Shown here piece after piece: positions 1-10,887 of a stretch of 64,000 nucleotides of DNA. Within the stretch, counting starts at the first letter, position 1. Every line of letters starts with the position of its first letter. The notes under the pieces are model-generated. The model searched no databases. It worked only from the letters and a program-made list of their open reading frames with translations, and was not told the origin of the DNA. The DNA comes from Austropuccinia psidii (Eukaryota; Basidiomycota; Pucciniomycetes; Pucciniales; Sphaerophragmiaceae), in NCBI GenBank assembly GCA_023105745.1, contig JALGQZ010000004.1, positions 65,650,612 through 65,714,611 on the forward strand. The letters run 5' to 3'. Made by a program: the position numbers and the translations under genes.

Positions 1-169
1 TGGATAAACAAAGTTATAATTATTATGTCATTTTTGGATTCTACACCAAAAATAACCTAGGGTACACCCATAGGGTGTTATACCCAAAAACACTTATTTC
101 TTGTGTTATTAGAAGATTTAAGAATCTCACAGTACTAATGTAGCTTTTTTAACATTTTTTTTAAAATTG

Positions 170-201
170 TTAAATTTAAGCTTAATTAAGCTTAAATTTA
201 A
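170..201. repeat. 32-bp perfect palindrome in LTR A
   Basis: The left half TTAAATTTAAGCTTAA is followed directly by its exact reverse complement, with no spacer, and contains two HindIII-like AAGCTT cores. The same palindrome is intact in the 3' LTR at 8993-9024. A cruciform or factor-binding role is possible but not shown. Confidence 0.85.
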
Positions 202-1218
202 AGTTACATAAGGTTTATGCAACTTTACCAAAATTTTAGTTAAAATTGAGGTGTGGTGTATATTTACTGAATTGGCTAAGGATTTGCCATACAGAATGTA
301 AATCCTGCGTGAGCTCAATTTAAAAGGGTTTAAGGCCATAGTATGGCTTTAAATAAATAAGAGGGCAAAATCCACGCAAGAAGGTGGGACAAAGGAAAAA
401 GACCAAATAGAGCTGGGGTACCCAACTTTTTGGATCTGCAATGATTCAATTAAGGTTTTCCAACTGTATTGGAGGATTTTCAACCTTATTTAAACTTTAA
501 GATTAGACTTTGATCCAACCTTAAGGTTTAAACTGATTTTATCCTAAATTGGATAGGAATTTCAAGCTGCCAAGAGGGTAAATCCCAATAGGCAGGCTTG
601 GAATCAAGGTTTTAAGAACTGTCAAAGCTTAATCAAGCTTAAAAAGCTGAAATAAGCTTAAAACTTTAAGGTTTCAATCATCAAAACCTTATCAAAACTT
701 AAGGTTTTGTGTGTATTGCTATTTTACGTGGAAAAATAGTAATAACTTCAAAAATTCATTAAAAATCCAAATCTTAATGGATTTGCTTAAACATTTCACA
801 CAGCTTAGAATTTAATATTATCAATATATAAATTAAATTTTAAGTATCTTTTATTAATAAGTTTCCTGGGTAATTAGCCTGGAAAATTACTTTTTTTAAT
901 TAAGCTTAAAGAAAATTATGATTTCTTTAAAAATTAATTAAAAATTGAGTTTAAGATATTTCTGCTTGAAACTCTGATTTTATGTTGTTCATGTGATGAA
1001 CTTTAATATAAATAAACTTATTTTTTATTAAAACTTAAAATAATTAAACTAAATGAGGATTAAAGTTACTTGGAGTTAAGAATAACACTGGTAACTTTAA
1101 ATTGGAAGTAAAAATAAGTTGCCTTAAGTTAAGAACTTAATTTTTAAGCATGGTTTTTCAGTTTTGACCTGAGCACGCCCTCTACATCCATTATGAATCA
1201 TGAGAGCTGCTCTGTAGA

Positions 1219-1293
1219 CATAAAAAGAGTCTTTTCATCACTGCTTTTGTCCATCATTCAGAATCAATCCAATCATATTAGAAATTTAAACAG
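1219..1293 (+). promoter_or_regulatory. Candidate LTR-A promoter and first leader exon
   Basis: CATAAAAAG at 1219-1227 is a TATA-like box. It is followed 66 nt later by CAG|GTAAAG at 1293/1294, a good fungal 5' splice donor. The stretch between contains no ATG. Element C has the same arrangement with the same spacing (TATAAATAG at 24212, AAAG|GTAATT at 24283/24284), which supports a real transcription start followed by a short leader exon. The 3' LTR copy of the TATA-like box is near 10042. The transcription start itself is not visible. Confidence 0.5.
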
Positions 1294-2066
1294 GTAAAGT
1301 TTTATTAAATATAAAATCTTATTATTAAAAGTAATTCTTAAGTTATATTTATTCTTTATTTATTAAATTAAAGAATTGAAGTCATAGAATTCAGATTATT
1401 GTTGTAATCATCTATAATAAATTTTATTATATAAAATTATCATCTTAAATATCTTTTAAAATCCACAAATTCCTCTCAAAAACTCTTTAATCATAATTTA
1501 TAGTATAAAAAAGTTGTTTTATCTTTACATTTATTGATTTTTGGCGTGTTTTAAACTTATAAATCTTTATTTAATATAATAGCTGTTGTATTTGACTTGT
1601 TGTATTAAATAAATCTTATAAGTAAGTTTTCTCTAAAGTTCTATATATTTTTTTATCTAGTAATAGTTTTTTTTATATAGAATTTTATTCTATAAAGAAT
1701 TATTTCTGCACAGTGTGTGTTTAATTCTTTTTATAAATAATATTTATATTATTTATAAGTGGTTAAATATTTATATTTTCCATGTGTAATTGTCTCATTA
1801 AGAGCTTTACACTTCTTATTGTTATAATTGTCAGTGACTATAACAATAATAGAATAATTATAATTTATTATAGTTATTATATTTTTTTTTATTATTATAT
1901 TTTTATAATAATAATTAAATTGCTTACTTTATATAATTACTTTCAATAATTATATTTAAATTTGTGGTTATAATATCTCATTATATTATATTTTTCTACT
2001 GAGGACAGTCATAGTACTCTTGATATTGCTACTATTATCAAGAGTTTCATAGACAAACCTTACATT

Positions 2067-2084
2067 TGGGGGCCTGGCCGTGAT
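2067..2084 (+). other. Primer binding site of element A
   Basis: TGGGGGCCTGGCCGTGAT begins two bases after the LTR's terminal CA and starts with TGG, as expected for pairing with the CCA end of a tRNA. The identical 18-mer sits at the same position in element C (24969-24986). The tRNA was not identified. Confidence 0.8.
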
Positions 2085-2139
2085 TTTAAGCCAATTTTTG
2101 GGACATAAATCATATTCTAGACCTTATTTTACTTTTTTT

Positions 2140-2510
2140 GACGTAAAAATTGCCATATTTGTCTTAATATTGGCTTCTTTGGGACTTATCCCTTATAAAT
2201 AATCTTTATAATATTAATAAAGTTATTTTTTCTTAAGAATATTGTTTGAAACAATATACTATTGAGTGACTTGGAATAAATTTCTTTTGTCTAACTAGTG
2301 GCTTTTTCACATCACAGACTTGAAATTTATTCTTTGAGTTATTCTAGTATAAAGTGAATAATAAATATAATTTTGATTAATAACTTGTTAATTGCATAAT
2401 TATTATTTGTTTAAAGAAAATAATAAATCAAATAAAAAATCTTTACTAAAAATATTTTTTTTCTTTTATCTTAGACATTTTTTCTTTATTTTTTGACGTA
2501 ATTTGCCATA
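2140..2510 (+). promoter_or_regulatory. A leader with two GACGT...TTGCCATA motifs
   Basis: Between the PBS and gag, two related motifs occur at about 2140-2156 and 2495-2510 (GACGTA, 2-5 nt, then TTTGCCATA or TTGCCATA, each after a T run). Element C's leader has a third version at 25392-25410. Apart from these the ~500-bp leader is AT-rich and has no credible ORF. In the splicing model described under findings the leader is intronic and ends at the acceptor TCTCTAG (2594-2600). Function is unknown. Confidence 0.4.
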
Positions 2511-2600
2511 AATTACATAAAAACAACTTTATTTAATAAGTTGAGTTTATAAGTTATTTTTATTGCTTTATAAAATAACTTATATTTTTTTTTTCTCTAG

Positions 2601-2717
2601 TGTCTTCCATCAGAGAAAATTCTTCAGACTCTGAAGCCTCAGAGTCAAGTATTGAAATTCAAACCAGCCCAGCACCAAGGGGTTTAATAACCAAGGAGCC
2701 CTTTAAAGGTCCTGCAG
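2601..2717 (+). other. Candidate coding leader exon 1 of element A
   Basis: This segment is bounded by a T-rich acceptor (TTTTCTCTAG|TG) and a donor (CTGCAG|GTGAAT). It is open in one frame, encodes a Ser/Glu-rich acidic stretch (SSIRENSSDSEASES...) and has no ATG. Element C has the equivalent segment at 25467-25616 with the same TG start, the same entering and leaving phase, a similar acidic composition and again no ATG. Both lead in phase into the +1 frame of the downstream overlapping ORF, not into the gag frame. The exon assignment is inferred from sequence alone. Confidence 0.45.
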
Positions 2718-2766
2718 GTGAATTCAATCCATTTTTTACTCTAATTTTTATTCAAATTGATGTGAA

Positions 2767-3741
2767 ATGACTCCTACTAGAAGTGGAAGCAACTACTCCA
2801 TCCAATCAAATGGATCTGGACCAGGACATTCCAGCCATAAATCCAAAAGGCAAGAATGTCCTCCCAGAGGAGAGGCACAAATGGAGGATGCCAGAACTTC
2901 CACCAGTTCCCAAAGGTTAGCCAGCACCTTTGAACCTCTTCTTGAGAGTCCAGAAGCTGACATAACTGCTATTGCTGTTAGACCTGAACCATTTCCAACA
3001 GGAAACTGTGGAAATTTATCAATCCCAATGGAAAAACTGGTTCCTGGCGTCAAAACAACAAGAGTGGGAACTCCTTCCAAGTCTTTGGATAGGCACCATG
3101 AACTCTTATCTTCAAGTGAAGAAGTTCATGGGGCCAGAAAAGACAGAAGATCTTCTATTGGGTTGGACACCAATGTCTGTCAAAGGGCAAGTCCAACAGA
3201 TAAAAGCTTGGTTGAAAAACCAAAGCATGTTATCAGAAGACCAGAAGAAGAAGTTGGCCCAAGGCAAGGACAACAGCCAAGTGGAAGCTCCTCAAGCATC
3301 CACCAGCAAAACTCCGCCTCAACAAGTGCCAAACAAGCCCAAGCAAGCCCCAAAGACCAACCAGAAGGGCAAGCAAAAGGCAAAGGGAAAGGCAAAGCCC
3401 AAGTGGAACAAGCCTTACCCTCAGAATTACAGGATTCCAAAGAAGGAAAAGACAGCCATGGACAATGTGTTCAATATGGCAAGAACTTTGATGGAATTCA
3501 AAAACAAGGAGGAGGAAAGATTGAACCAATCCTTTCCAAAGAAATAGACCTTGTAAAGCTTGTAACTTACTTTGAATCTTGTAATAAAGAAATTATGGCA
3601 AAATTTAAAGCATTTGATCATGTCCAACAAAAGCTGGGCAATGAGATAGTACAAGTTAAAGACCAACAAAAGACCATTATTGGCCTTGAAAATGTTAATA
3701 AGGCAAATATTTTGTCTTTGACGCAAATATTTTGTCTTTGA
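2767..3741 (+). pseudogene. Gag N-terminal part of element A, frameshifted
   Basis: The frame opens at an ATG whose first residues (MTPTRSGSNYSIQS) match those of element C ([13 protein letters not shown]), which fixes the start. The first ~200 residues are Ser/Gln/Lys-rich and poorly conserved between A and C; this is where the +1 frame overlaps. The end (LVKLVTYFESCNKEIMAKF...) is helical and probably coiled-coil. The ORF ends early at 3739-3741 because a 20-bp segment is tandemly duplicated (3703-3722 and 3723-3742), which shifts the frame by +2. The rest of gag continues in the frame of 3732-4787. In C the same region is one unbroken ORF, so this is damage, not programmed recoding. Confidence 0.8.
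2781..3547 (+). CDS. Overlapping +1-frame ORF of element A (candidate spliced, exons 2781-2915 and 2982-3547)
   Basis: In the +1 frame relative to gag, a Trp-rich then Lys/Gln/Pro-rich protein is open from at least 2972 to 3547 (191 codons from the first ATG there). It contains IYQSQWKNWF, WELLPSLW, a basic middle, and NYRIPK...[14 protein letters not shown] near the end. Elements C and D encode clearly related proteins in the same relative frame. Upstream, the frame is also open at 2783-2917 (TPSNQMDLD..., shared with C). It is interrupted only by a 66-nt segment (2916-2981) bounded by GT and AG and carrying an in-frame TAG; C has a 66-nt counterpart. It ends FPKK then stop. Function is unknown; a Gag leader or accessory protein is possible. 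It may use the gag coding strand twice. Confidence 0.55.
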
Positions 3742-3742
3742 C
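3703..3742 (+). repeat. 20-bp tandem duplication breaking gag of element A
   Basis: Two identical adjacent 20-mers occupy 3703-3722 and 3723-3742, followed by a partial third match. Twenty bases shift the frame by +2, which exactly accounts for the change from frame 1 (2767 ORF) to frame 3 (3732 ORF). Element C has no duplication at the equivalent place. Replication slippage, or an error during reverse transcription, is the likely cause. Confidence 0.9.
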
Positions 3743-4787
3743 GCAAATTTTTGAAAGACTTGAGCATAAAGTTACCTTACTCAATCAACCAGATGAGAAT
3801 TCAATTTCTTTTATAACTGGACAGTTAAGAGAACTGAAAATACAAGTTCAAAACTTGGAAAATTCAACTGGTCACAATGCAGCTCTTTTTCAAGAACAAT
3901 TAGAAAAAAGTGATAAAGCAAGACTTGAATTGAAAGAAGATATTCAATCAAGTATTAATAATATATCACTAAAAAATGAATTGCCAAGGCAATCCACACC
4001 ATTTCTTGACAGAAATGTTCTTAACTTGAATAATGATTTACATCATACAATTTCAAGTAATGATGTGGAAACTGCTTGCAATTTCAAAGACATTCCAAGA
4101 TTAGAGGAATGGCCAACCTTCAGTGGTGAAGGAGAATATAATCATATGGAATTTATGAAAACAATTGATATGTTCAAAGAAGACTTTAACATACCAGATG
4201 AATACATAAGTGCCAGATTACACTCATTATTTACCAAATCAGCTAAGAAATGGTATTATAAAATGAGACAAGACCATGGTAAGCATTCCTGGCCTTGGTG
4301 GAAAGAACAAGTTATTTCCAAATGGGCAAATGATTCCTGGAGATTTAGAATGGAAAATTCTTTTGAGGAAGCCATTTTTAATATTGAGAGGGACAGGCCC
4401 ATGACTTGGTTTCTTAAACAGAAGGACAGATTAACTGCCCTTCATCCTGATATGTCTGAACCAATGGTACATAAAAGGATATTAAGAAAGTGTGGTGGTG
4501 ACCTTGAGCATGCTATAAGAAGCAGATGTATTGAGCCTTGCTCTACAGAAGATTATATCAATGCTATGGAGGATATCACTACTAGAACAAAAATTGGAAG
4601 AAATTGGTATAAACCCCCAATAGACAACAAGACTAGTGGGAAACCAATTTCAAAACCAAATAAACCACATGACAGACCTCCTTTAAAATGTCATAAATGT
4701 GGAAGCACATCTCATTTAGCAAACACTTGTCCAAAAAAGACAAGAGTCAATGAGATAAATGTTGAAAAAGTGGAAGACACAAAATAA
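3732..4787 (+). pseudogene. Gag capsid and nucleocapsid part of element A
   Basis: This is the continuation of gag after the duplication. It has a predicted coiled coil, a capsid-like domain (EEWPTFSGEGEYNHMEF...KWYYKMRQDHG...WWKEQVISKWANDSW, about residues 115-200), and a CCHC zinc knuckle CHKCGSTSHLANTC (about residues 323-336) followed by basic residues. The knuckle binds RNA for packaging in this family. It ends at TAA 4785-4787, and a second in-frame TAA follows at 4806-4808. Pol then continues in the same frame. Element C has no stops here, so Gag and Pol were originally one polyprotein. Confidence 0.85.
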
Positions 4788-4808
4788 ACTGATGTAGCTT
4801 TACATTAA

Positions 4809-7800
4809 AGTGATTCTGAACCTTCAGAAGAAGAAGAAACATCAGAAGAACTTACTATAGAAAATATCAATGTTTCTTTTGAGGTCTCTGAGGTACATAC
4901 TCACTTGCCACAGTACAGTAATGAATGTATGGATCTCATACATGTGCAAGATGCCAAAATGCAAAAATCCAAACCTGCCAGAGGTAAAGGGTATACAGCT
5001 GGGTCATCTTGTATCACTAATATTGTGATAAATAACACAGAAGCCAAGATACATCTTGACTCAGGTGCTTTTTGCACTTGTGTTGGGAAAGATTATCTTG
5101 ACAAAATTTATACCAATTGGCAAGACAAGTTGATGCCAATTGAAGGTGTAAAATTCAGAAGTGCTAGCCAGAATATGCATCCTTTGGGTATATTTGAAGC
5201 TACAATGATATTTCCTCACCCTGCAGGAAGTATGAGATTGAAAGCTGAATTTGTTGTTATGAATAATTGTACTTCACAACACTTTATACTTGGAAATGAT
5301 TATCTCAATATCTATGGTATTGATATTAATAATCATAAGGACAGATATTTCACTATAGGGGAAAATAAAAGGCAAAAATTTGCTTTTTCTCCAGAAAGAA
5401 AAGAAATTACTGTCATTCAACAAGTAAAAAATGTTAATAAAGAAAGATTTGTGTCAGATCAATTAAGTGAAGCACAAATTAACCCTGAATTAACACCAGA
5501 AATGAAGGAAGAGCTTATTGAAATTTTATATCAATTTAAAGAAGCCTTTGCTTCTGATAATAAGCCACTTGGGGCTATAAAAGGCCATGAAGTGGATATC
5601 ATGCTTAATGTGGAGAGACCTTATCCCCCACTATTAAGAAGACCAGCTTACCCAGCTAGCCCTAGGGCTAGAGAAGCATTAGAAAGTCATATTCATGAAC
5701 TAATGAAACTGGGAGTTCTTAGAAAAGTTGGACACAATGAGGAAGTGGAAGTCACAACTCCAGTAATCATTACTTGGCATAATGATAAGTCAAGGATGGT
5801 TGGGGATTTTAGGGCATTGAATACCTATACTATTCCAGACAGGTATCCAATCCCTAGAATCCATGAGACTTTGACTCAATTATCCAAGGCAAAGTTTATT
5901 ACTTCCATGGATGCTCTTAAAGGCTTCCATCAGAATGTTTTAACACCTCATGCTAGGAAATTATTGAGAATAATAGCTCATTGTGGTATTTATGAATATT
6001 TGAGGATGCCTTTTGGTATTAAAAATGCACCCTCTCATTATCAAAGAATGATGAATACCATATTCCCACATGAATTATCAGAGGGATGGTTAATCATTTA
6101 TATTGATGACATTATCATTTGTTCAGAAACCTGGCAATCACATTTAGAGAGACTTTCATTAGTACTTAAGAAAATTCTACAAGTGAACATGAAAATTTCT
6201 CTTAAAAAATGTAATTTTGGGTTTCATGAGTTGAAAGCTCTGGGACATGTAGTATCAGGACTAAGCCTTGGTGTTGACAAAAACAAAGTGGCTGCAGTTT
6301 TACTGAAACAAATGCCCCAGAACAAAAAAGAGATGATGTCTTTCTTAGGATTTGCCAGTTATTACAGGCAACACCTTAAAGATTTTGCAATCCATGCCAG
6401 ATCATTATACAGAATTTGTGATCAACAAACTGTTTTTGAAATGACACAAGAGAGAATTCAAGCATATGATAAAATCAAGTATGCCTTGACCAATGCACCA
6501 TTATTATTGATGCCAGACTGGAAACTTCCTTTCAAGCTGTATATTGATGCATGTGGTGATGGTTTAGGAGCTGCTCTTCATCAAGTTCAAATTGTCAATG
6601 ACAAACCTTATGAAGGTCCAGTTTGTTTTATTTCAAGACAAATTAAACCTACTGAGGCAAGATATGGAGCTAGCCAAATGGAGTGCCTTTGCCTTGTTTG
6701 GGCTCTGGAAAAACTTCATTATTATCTTGATGGTAGTGTGTTTGAAGTAATTACTGATTGTAATGCAGTAAAATCACTTCTTAACATGAAGACTCCAAAC
6801 AGACACATGTTAAGATGGCAGATTGCTATACAGGAGTATAGAGGCAATATGACCATAGTACATAAAGCTGGAAATATTCATAAGAATGCTGATGGCTTAA
6901 GTAGATGGGCATTACCCAATACACCTGATAATCCTGCCTATGTTCCTACAAGTGCAGAACCTCAAATTCCAATTGAAGGAATTAATATCACAGATGTTGG
7001 AACAGAATTCTTTGAAGAGGTTAGAGAAAGCTACAAGCAAGATAAGAATTGTCATATTCTTACTGCTCTACTTGACAAAGATTGTAAAGATGTAGCCTTG
7101 GCTAATTCTCTGGATGATATTTGGAAAACATCTTATGATAATGGAAAATTTCATTTGTTTGATGGTATACTATACCATAGATCTAAACACACATGTGTCA
7201 TGGTCCTATGTAGTAGAATGTTGATTAACACAATACTACTAGAATGCCATGATAATATTTATTCTGGACATCTGTCTGAAGACAGAACAATGGAAAGAAT
7301 TAAGACATGTGCCTGGTGGCCATCTTGGAGAAAAGATGTCATTGAGTACTGTCATAGTTGTGATAGATGCCAGAAAGCCAATAAAGCTACTGGTAAAAGA
7401 TTTGGTTTAATGATCCATATTCAAGAACCAAGTACCCCATGGGAAGTGGTTCACATGGATTGGGTAACTGCTTTACCACCTGGAGGTGATAAAAGTTACA
7501 ATGCATGTCTTGTTATTGTGGACAGATATAGCAAAACACCAATCTTTTTACCATGTCATAAAGATGACACAGCTATGGATACAGCTCTTTTCATTTGGAA
7601 CAGAGTCATATCCCATACTGGTCTCTTTAAAAATATCATTAGTGATAGAGACCCAAAATTCACATCAGCCTTATGGACTAATCTACATAAGCTTTTGGGT
7701 ACAAAATTATCATTTTCAACAGCCTACCATCCACAAACAGATGGACTGGCAGAAAGAATGATTCAAACCCTTGAGGACATGATCAGAAGATTTTGTGCTT

Positions 7801-8555
7801 ATGGCCTGGAGTTTAAAGATTCTGATGGCTTTACCCATGATTGGTGTACTCTTATACCAGCATTGGAATTAGCCTATAAGACCTCCATCCATGCTTCAAC
7901 AGGCAAGACTCCTGCAATGTTGGAAAAAGGATGGAACCCCAAACTTCCAGTTGATACTTTGAAAAAAGATTTGGTTGACATTCATCCAACTGCTTCAAGC
8001 TTTAAGCTGCTCCTTGATAAAGTGAGACATCATGCAAATCAAAGCATGAATGATGCCTTTGAATATGCTAAGCAGAAATGGGATAAGAGTCATAAGACAC
8101 CAGAATTCAAAGTAGGGGACTTAATACTAGTTTCAACCTTGAACTTTAATAATATTAAAGGTCCAAAGAAATTGAAAGATTCCTTTGCAGGACCATTTAT
8201 TATTAAAGCCCTCCATGGGACAAATGCAGTACAAGTAGAACTGTCAGGAGAGTTAGGAAACAAACACCCAACTTTCCCTGTCAGTCTTGTAAAGGATTAC
8301 ACATCAAGTGATAAGGAATTATTTCCTTTGAGAAATGAAACACCCTTAGAAGTACCCCCACTTGAACCAAGTGAGGAAAAGAAAGTGCTGAAAGTCTTAA
8401 AAGAAAGAAGACTTAGGGGTAAAAATGAAAGAGAATACTTAGTCAGGTACAGAAATCCATCACATGAAGATGAGTGGGTTGAAGAAAGTAGAATACCTGA
8501 TTCCCAAAAGTTTCTCAGAAGATTCAGACATGAGAGAAGACCAATTCCTCAATAA
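4809..8555 (+). CDS. Pol polyprotein of element A (PR-RT-RNase H-IN-chromo)
   Basis: The frame is open from the codon after the second gag stop; the first Met-like codon in view is at 4905. The order is: aspartic protease with D-S-G-A (D at 5058-5060) and the later ILGND; RT with the palm block [21 protein letters not shown] and YIDD at 6099-6110; RNase H starting [16 protein letters not shown]; integrase HHCC (ECHD...GHLSED...[10 protein letters not shown]); DDE core with HMDW, SDRDPKF and LAERMIQ; and a C-terminal chromodomain-like segment ([11 protein letters not shown]...[14 protein letters not shown]). All catalytic residues I can place are present. Expression as a Gag-Pol fusion is blocked by the gag lesions, so this copy would need help in trans. 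Confidence 0.92.
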   Translation, partial: SDSEPSEEEETSEELTIENINVSFEVSEVHTHLPQYSNECMDLIHVQDAKMQKSKPARGKGYTAGSSCITNIVINNTEAKIHLDSGAFCTCVGKDYLDKIYTNWQDKLMPIEGVKFRSASQNMHPLGIFEATMIFPHPAGSMRLKAEFVVMNNCTSQHFILGNDYLNIYGIDINNHKDRYFTIGENKRQKFAFSPERKEITVIQQVKNVNKERFVSDQLSEAQINPELTPEMKEELIEILYQFKEAFASDNKPLGAIKGHEVDIMLNVERPYPPLLRRPAYPASPRAREALESHIHELMKLGVLRKVGHNEEVEVTTPVIITWHNDKSRMVGDFRALNTYTIPDRYPIPRIHETLTQLSKAKFITSMDALKGFHQNVLTPHARKLLRIIAHCGIYEYLRMPFGIKNAPSHYQRMMNTIFPHELSEGWLIIYIDDIIICSETWQSHLERLSLVLKKILQVNMKISLKKCNFGFHELKALGHVVSGLSLGVDKNKVAAVLLKQMPQNKKEMMSFLGFASYYRQHLKDFAIHARSLYRICDQQTVFEMTQERIQAYDKIKYALTNAPLLLMPDWKLPFKLYIDACGDGLGAALHQVQIVNDKPYEGPVCFISRQIKPTEARYGASQMECLCLVWALEKLHYYLDGSVFEVITDCNAVKSLLNMKTPNRHMLRWQIAIQEYRGNMTIVHKAGNIHKNADGLSRWALPNTPDNPAYVPTSAEPQIPIEGINITDVGTEFFEEVRESYKQDKNCHILTALLDKDCKDVALANSLDDIWKTSYDNGKFHLFDGILYHRSKHTCVMVLCSRMLINTILLECHDNIYSGHLSEDRTMERIKTCAWWPSWRKDVIEYCHSCDRCQKANKATGKRFGLMIHIQEPSTPWEVVHMDWVTALPPGGDKSYNACLVIVDRYSKTPIFLPCHKDDTAMDTALFIWNRVISHTGLFKNIISDRDPKFTSALWTNLHKLLGTKLSFSTAYHPQTDGLAERMIQTLEDMIRRFCAYGLEFKDSDGFTHDWCTLIPALELAYKTSIHASTGKTPAMLEKGWNPKLPVDTLKKDLVDIHPTASSFKLLLDKVRHHANQSMNDAFEYAKQKWDKSHKTPEFKVGDLILVSTLNFNNIKGPKKLKDSFAGPFIIKALHGTNAVQVELSGELGNKHPTFPVSLVKDYTSSDKELFPLRNETPLEVPPLEPSEEKKVLKVLKERRLRGKNEREYLVRYRNPSHEDEWVEESRIPDSQKFLRRFRHERRPIPQ

Positions 8556-8677
8556 AAAGTTTGAATTGTGTGCTTTACATACTTGAACAGTATAAGTAGA
8601 GAGGTTGGACAGTGGATTATACCCCCCCAAATAACTTGGGGGTATACTACAAAAGAAAATTGTGGTACAATTTTTTT

Positions 8678-8689
8678 GGTGGTAGGGAA
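8678..8689 (+). other. Polypurine tract of element A
   Basis: GGTGGTAGGGAA lies directly before the TGTGAGCC start of the 3' LTR. The identical 12-mer precedes C's 3' LTR (31596-31607). It is the expected plus-strand DNA primer site, although two T residues interrupt the purines. Confidence 0.75.
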
Positions 8690-10887
8690 TGTGAGCCTGT
8701 GAGGTATGTTTAACATACCCATAAGGCCACAAATGATTTTATAAACAATTAAATTTGTCTTAAACAGACTTTTTAGTTGAATTTAAAATAAAAAATAATA
8801 AAAAATAAGTATAACTTTTTTTTGGATAAACAAAGTTATAATTATTATGTCATTTTTGGATTCTACACCAAAAATAACCTAGGGTACACCCATAGGGTGT
8901 TATACCCAAAAACACTTATTTCTTGTGTTATCAGAAGATTTAAGAATCTCACAGTACTAATGTAACTTTTTTAACATTTTTTTTTAAAATTGTTAAATTT
9001 AAGCTTAATTAAGCTTAAATTTAAAGTTACATAAGGTTTATGCAACTTTACCAAAATTTTAGTTAAAATTGAGGTGTGGTGTATATTTACTGAATTGGCC
9101 AAGGATTTGCCATACAGAATGTAAATCCTGCGTGAGCTCAATTTAAAAGGGTTTAAGGCCATAGTATGGCTTTAAATAAATAAGAGGGCAAAATCCACGC
9201 AAGAAGGTGGGACAAAGGAAAAAGACCAAATAGAGCTGGGGTACCCAACTTTTTGGATCTGCAATGATTCAATTAAGGTTGTCCAACTGTATTGGAGGAT
9301 TTTCAACCTTATTTAAACTTTAAGATTAGACTTTGATCCAACCTTAAGGTTTAAACTGATTTTATCCTAAATTGGATAGGAATTTCAAGCTGCCAAGAGG
9401 GTAAATCCCAATAAGCAGGCTTGGAATCAAGGTTTTAAGAACTGTCAAAGCTTAATCAAGCTTAAAAAGCTGAAATAAGCTTAAAACTTTAAGGTTTCAA
9501 TCATCAAAACCTTATCAAAACTTAAGGTTTTGTGTGTATTGCTATTTTACATGGAAAAATAGTAATAACTTCAAAAATTCATTAAAAATCCAAATCTTAA
9601 TGGATTTGCTTAAACATTTCACACAGCTTAGAATTTAATATTATCAATATATAAATTAAATTTTAAGTATCTTTTATTAATAAGTTTCCTGGGTAATTAG
9701 CCTGGAAAATTACTTTTTTTAATTAAGCTTAAAGAAAATTATGATTTCTTTAAAAATTAATTAAAAATTGAGTTTAAGATATTTCTGCTTGAAACTCTGA
9801 TTTTATGTTGTTCATGTGATGAACTTTAATATAAATAAACTTATTTTTTATTAAAACTTAAAATAATTAAACTAAATGAGGATTAAAGTTACTTGGAGTT
9901 AAGAATAACACTGGTAACTTTAAATTGGAAGTAAAAATAAGTTGCCTTAAGTTAAGAACTTAATTTTTAAGCATGGTTTTTCAGTTTTGACCTGAGCACG
10001 CCCTCTACATCCATTATGAATCATGAGAGCTGCTCTGTAGACATAAAAAGAGTCTTTTCATCACTGTTTTTGTCCATCATTCAGAATCAATCCAATCATA
10101 TTAGAAATTTAAACAGGTAAAGTTTTATTAAATATAAAATCTTATTATTAAAAGTAATTCTTAAGTTATTTTTATTCTTTATTTATTAAATTAAAGAATT
10201 GAAGTCATAGAATTCAGATTATTGTTGTAATCATCTATAATAAATTTTATTATATAAAATTATCATCTTAAATATCTTTTAAAATCCACAAATTCCTCTC
10301 AAAAACTCTTTAATCATAATTTATAGTATAAAAAAGTTGTTTTATCTTTACATTTATTGTTTTTTGGCGTGTTTTAAACTTATAAATCTTTATTTAATAT
10401 AATAACTGTTGTATTTGACTTGTTGTATTAAATAAATCTTATAAGTAAGTTTTCTCTAAAGTTCTATATATTTTTTTATCTAGTAATAGTTTTTTTATAT
10501 AGAATTTTATTCTATAAAGAATTATTTCTGCACAGTGTGTGTTTAATTCTTTTTATAAATAATATTTATATTATCTATAAGTGGTTAAATATTTATATTT
10601 TCCACGTGTAATTGTCTCATTAAGAGCTTTACACTTCTTATTGTTATAATTGTCAGTGACTATAACAATAATAGAATAATTATAATTTATTATAGTTATT
10701 ATATTTTTTTATTATTATTATATTTTTATAATAATAATTAAATTTATTACTTTATATAATTACTTTCAATAATTATATTTAAATTTGTGGTTATAATATC
10801 TCATTATATTATATTTTTCTACTGAGGACAGTCATAGTACTCTTGATATTGCTACTATTATCAAGAGTTTCATAGACAAACCCTACA
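8690..10887 (+). repeat. 3' LTR of element A (complete, ~2.2 kb)
   Basis: It starts TGTGAGCC right after the PPT and ends CCCTACA. It matches 1-2064 with about 99% identity by eye. Near its start there is an 8-bp inverted repeat with a 1-nt spacer (GGTATGTT/AACATACC, 8703-8719). It also contains the 32-bp palindrome (8993-9024), the TATA-like box near 10042 and a long AT-rich U5 region. Beyond 10887 the sequence changes abruptly to B's LTR. Confidence 0.93.

Larger units (their letters stand above)
1..2064 (+). repeat. 5' LTR of element A (truncated by window edge)
   Basis: Direct repeat of 8823-10887. It ends in CCTTACA, followed by the PBS. It is AT-rich and contains a TATA-like box near 1219, a good candidate splice donor at 1293/1294 (CAG|GTAAAG) and a 32-bp perfect palindrome at 170-201. 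The TG end lies off-window; the complete copy is 8690-10887. A short minus-strand ORF at 127-339 lies wholly inside the LTR, recurs in the other copy and is not considered a gene. Confidence 0.92.
1..10887 (+). mobile_element. Gypsy element A (Ty3/metavirid chromovirus-like), left edge cut
   Basis: Two long direct repeats (1-2064 and 8690-10887) bracket a PBS, gag, pol and a polypurine tract, the standard Ty3/Gypsy order (protease, RT, RNase H, integrase, chromodomain-like tail). Base 1 corresponds to base 8823, so about 133 bp of the left LTR lie outside the window and the whole element is about 11.0 kb. By eye the LTRs differ at roughly 15-20 sites in ~2.06 kb, which suggests a young insertion. 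The sequence just right of 10887 matches the interior of B's 3' LTR from 20254, so A inserted into B's 5' LTR. The target duplication cannot be checked because the left flank is missing. Gag is broken by a 20-bp duplication and two stops, so this copy is probably not autonomous. Confidence 0.93.

Noticed and set aside
127..339. Minus-strand 70-codon ORF, repeated at 8971-9162
   Set aside because: Lies entirely inside the A LTRs, is shortened in the second copy by a one-base indel, and has no motif.
2793..3529. Minus-strand ORFs opposite the A gag leader
   Set aside because: Mirror frames of a low-complexity coding region; not shared as proteins with C beyond what the plus strand dictates.
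2767..3741. Programmed frameshift at the gag break of element A
   Set aside because: The break coincides with a 20-bp tandem duplication absent in C and is followed by two plain stop codons; damage explains it.
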